10,639 nucleotides of DNA, taken from the NCBI GenBank assembly GCA_021852095.1, contig JAJZOC010000043.1, positions 1 through 10,639 of the forward strand, read 5' to 3'. Origin of the DNA: a bacterium. Its GTDB lineage: Bacteria; Patescibacteriota; Microgenomatia; Levybacterales; UBA12049. The notes under the pieces are model-generated. The model saw nothing but the letters and a program-made list of their open reading frames with translations. It ran no database searches and was not told where the DNA came from. The translations under genes were made by a program, and so were the position numbers. This document shows, one piece after another, positions 9,678 through 10,639 of the stretch; within the stretch, counting starts at the first letter, position 1, and the number at the start of each line of letters is the position of its first letter.

Positions 9678-10639
9678 ATGATCCAAGCCCATAAAGTCAC
9701 AGATCTCAAATATTTTGTTGACTATGCCGCTGAATGGCTGCATTATAAGGCTGATCTAACACCACAAGAGCAGGTCAGAGTTGCTCACTGGGTCGGCTCC
9801 GGGGCTGCGGCTCTCAACAAAACCGGGGCTGCGACCGAAACGGACTTATTGCTCTTTGAGGAAATAGCTACAAAGGGGCGATTCGGGAGTACAAGACTTA
9901 GATCTATCCCTAAAAACCACGCTCCAGGTATTGGTATTACTTTCTCTCCACCAAAATCAGTATCGCTTTTATGGGGTTTAAACAACGATCAAAAGATTAA
10001 AAACATAGTTCTGGATGCCCACCTTGAAGCGGCAGATAAGGCTTTTTCTTTCCTTGAAAGAGAAGTCCTAGTCGGCCGCAGGGGAGCCCAAGGGCGAGAC
10101 GGATTGATCAAATCAAAAGCTGTCGCTATGAATTTTCTCCACCTTGCCAGCCGTAATCAAGACCCACAAATTCATTCTCATATCGTCCTAACCAACTGTG
10201 TCTTAGGGGCTGATGGGAGATGGTCAGCTATGCATAACAGAGGGATTTTTAAATACAAATCCCATGCTGATGCCATCTATTTTTCACATCTCCAAAAAAC
10301 TCTAACTGAACAACTGGGAGTAGCTTGGACAGAAAAAGACGAGCATCACAATGCCGAGGTTGTCGGTATATCACAAGAGTTAATCAATGAGTTTTCAACA
10401 CGCAGAGCTGAAATATTGGCCGTTTTAGAAGAGCTTGGCATTGAACAAACCTCCGATAGAAACACGGTTATCGCAGAGCTAACTAGGAAGGAAAAAGATG
10501 TCTCCGGCGAACTAAGTGACAATTATGACGACTGGATCATCCGGGCGCGAGAACATGGTTTTAAGGGATGGAATGGCATTCTAAACGTCACAAACATCTA
10601 CGAAGAGACCAAACTAGACATTGAAAATGTGTTTGCTCA
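9678..10639 (+). CDS. MobF-family conjugative relaxase (TrwC/TraI type), N-terminal part, runs off the window
   Basis: The first 320 codons show the TrwC relaxase domain. Possible catalytic tyrosines near the N-terminus are Y12, Y16 and Y23. ITFSPPKSVSLLW at 87-99 is the family block corresponding to TFSAPKSVSL in TrwC. The metal-binding histidines are H155 (FLHLASRNQDP) and H166/H168 (QIHSHIVLTN). This domain nicks oriT and stays bound to the 5' end of the transferred strand; the missing C-terminal part normally carries a RecD-like helicase. The start is fixed by an in-frame TAA directly before ATG 9678. No Shine-Dalgarno is present. TATTCT at 9664-9669 might be a -10 for a leaderless message, but a -35 is lacking. 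The gene is divergent from the HTH-ArdC operon. Confidence 0.93.
   Translation, partial: MIQAHKVTDLKYFVDYAAEWLHYKADLTPQEQVRVAHWVGSGAAALNKTGAATETDLLLFEEIATKGRFGSTRLRSIPKNHAPGIGITFSPPKSVSLLWGLNNDQKIKNIVLDAHLEAADKAFSFLEREVLVGRRGAQGRDGLIKSKAVAMNFLHLASRNQDPQIHSHIVLTNCVLGADGRWSAMHNRGIFKYKSHADAIYFSHLQKTLTEQLGVAWTEKDEHHNAEVVGISQELINEFSTRRAEILAVLEELGIEQTSDRNTVIAELTRKEKDVSGELSDNYDDWIIRAREHGFKGWNGILNVTNIYEETKLDIENVFA

Noticed and set aside
9645..9680. nic on the plus strand (TGCGGTATTCTGTGAC also resembles R388)
   Set aside because: Weaker match than the minus-strand site, and it would send the relaxase gene first, against the usual MobF arrangement and against the array orientation. Not excluded.
9353..9743. 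Lys-rich plus-strand and Phe/Ser-rich minus-strand reading frames
   Set aside because: Low-complexity translations of the purine-rich tract; no start signals or domains.

Overview
The window looks like part of a conjugative plasmid, or an integrated conjugative element, from a bacterium I cannot place. It uses the standard code: the parA-like gene stops at TGA and overlaps the next gene as ATGA. Translation signals are of two kinds. Most small genes have a strong AAGGAG, while the ParA gene and the minus-strand HTH gene start where their promoters imply +1 and look leaderless. No chromosomal housekeeping gene is visible.

Layout. (1) 1-1491: three small genes of unknown function on the plus strand; the third is frameshifted. 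(2) 1500-2438: no convincing gene, but dense structure: imperfect hairpins, two or three GC-rich palindromic repeats that mimic a CRISPR, a terminator, AT-rich direct repeats that could be an origin, and a perfect 22-bp palindrome. (3) 2439-3581 (minus): a winged-helix protein, possibly a replication initiator, with two dyads and a candidate antisense RNA at its 5' end. (4) 3623-6856: six more small plus-strand genes. (5) 7038-7885: a ParA/partner partition pair in the last module of the same array, closed by a strong bidirectional terminator. (6) 7963-9400 (minus): a two-gene leaderless operon, an HTH protein followed by an ArdC-like single-strand-binding/metallopeptidase protein. (7) 9411-9677: a purine-rich tract with direct repeats and a candidate oriT/nic. 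(8) 9678-end: the N-terminal part of a MobF (TrwC/TraI-type) relaxase running off the window.

The most unusual object is the array. Each small gene sits between copies of a roughly 150-210 bp module: stop-codon-rich leader, GC-rich terminator hairpin, conserved GC-rich block, AT-rich promoter hairpin carrying TATAAT, short 5'-UTR hairpin and Shine-Dalgarno. The genes differ completely but the modules are nearly the same, so these are promoter-bearing single-gene cassettes. The promoter stems show compensatory base changes between copies, one of which sacrifices the TG of the extended -10.

Working hypothesis (inference): the minus strand is the transferred strand and 1-9630 is the leading region that enters a recipient first. 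All array genes point toward the candidate oriT, so the incoming minus strand would be their template. The promoter hairpins could then act as single-stranded-DNA promoters like Frpo of plasmid F, expressing unknown establishment or anti-defence proteins before second-strand synthesis. The ArdC-like protein and the relaxase fit this setting. A conventional alternative is that the dyads are repressor operators coordinating the array in double-stranded DNA.
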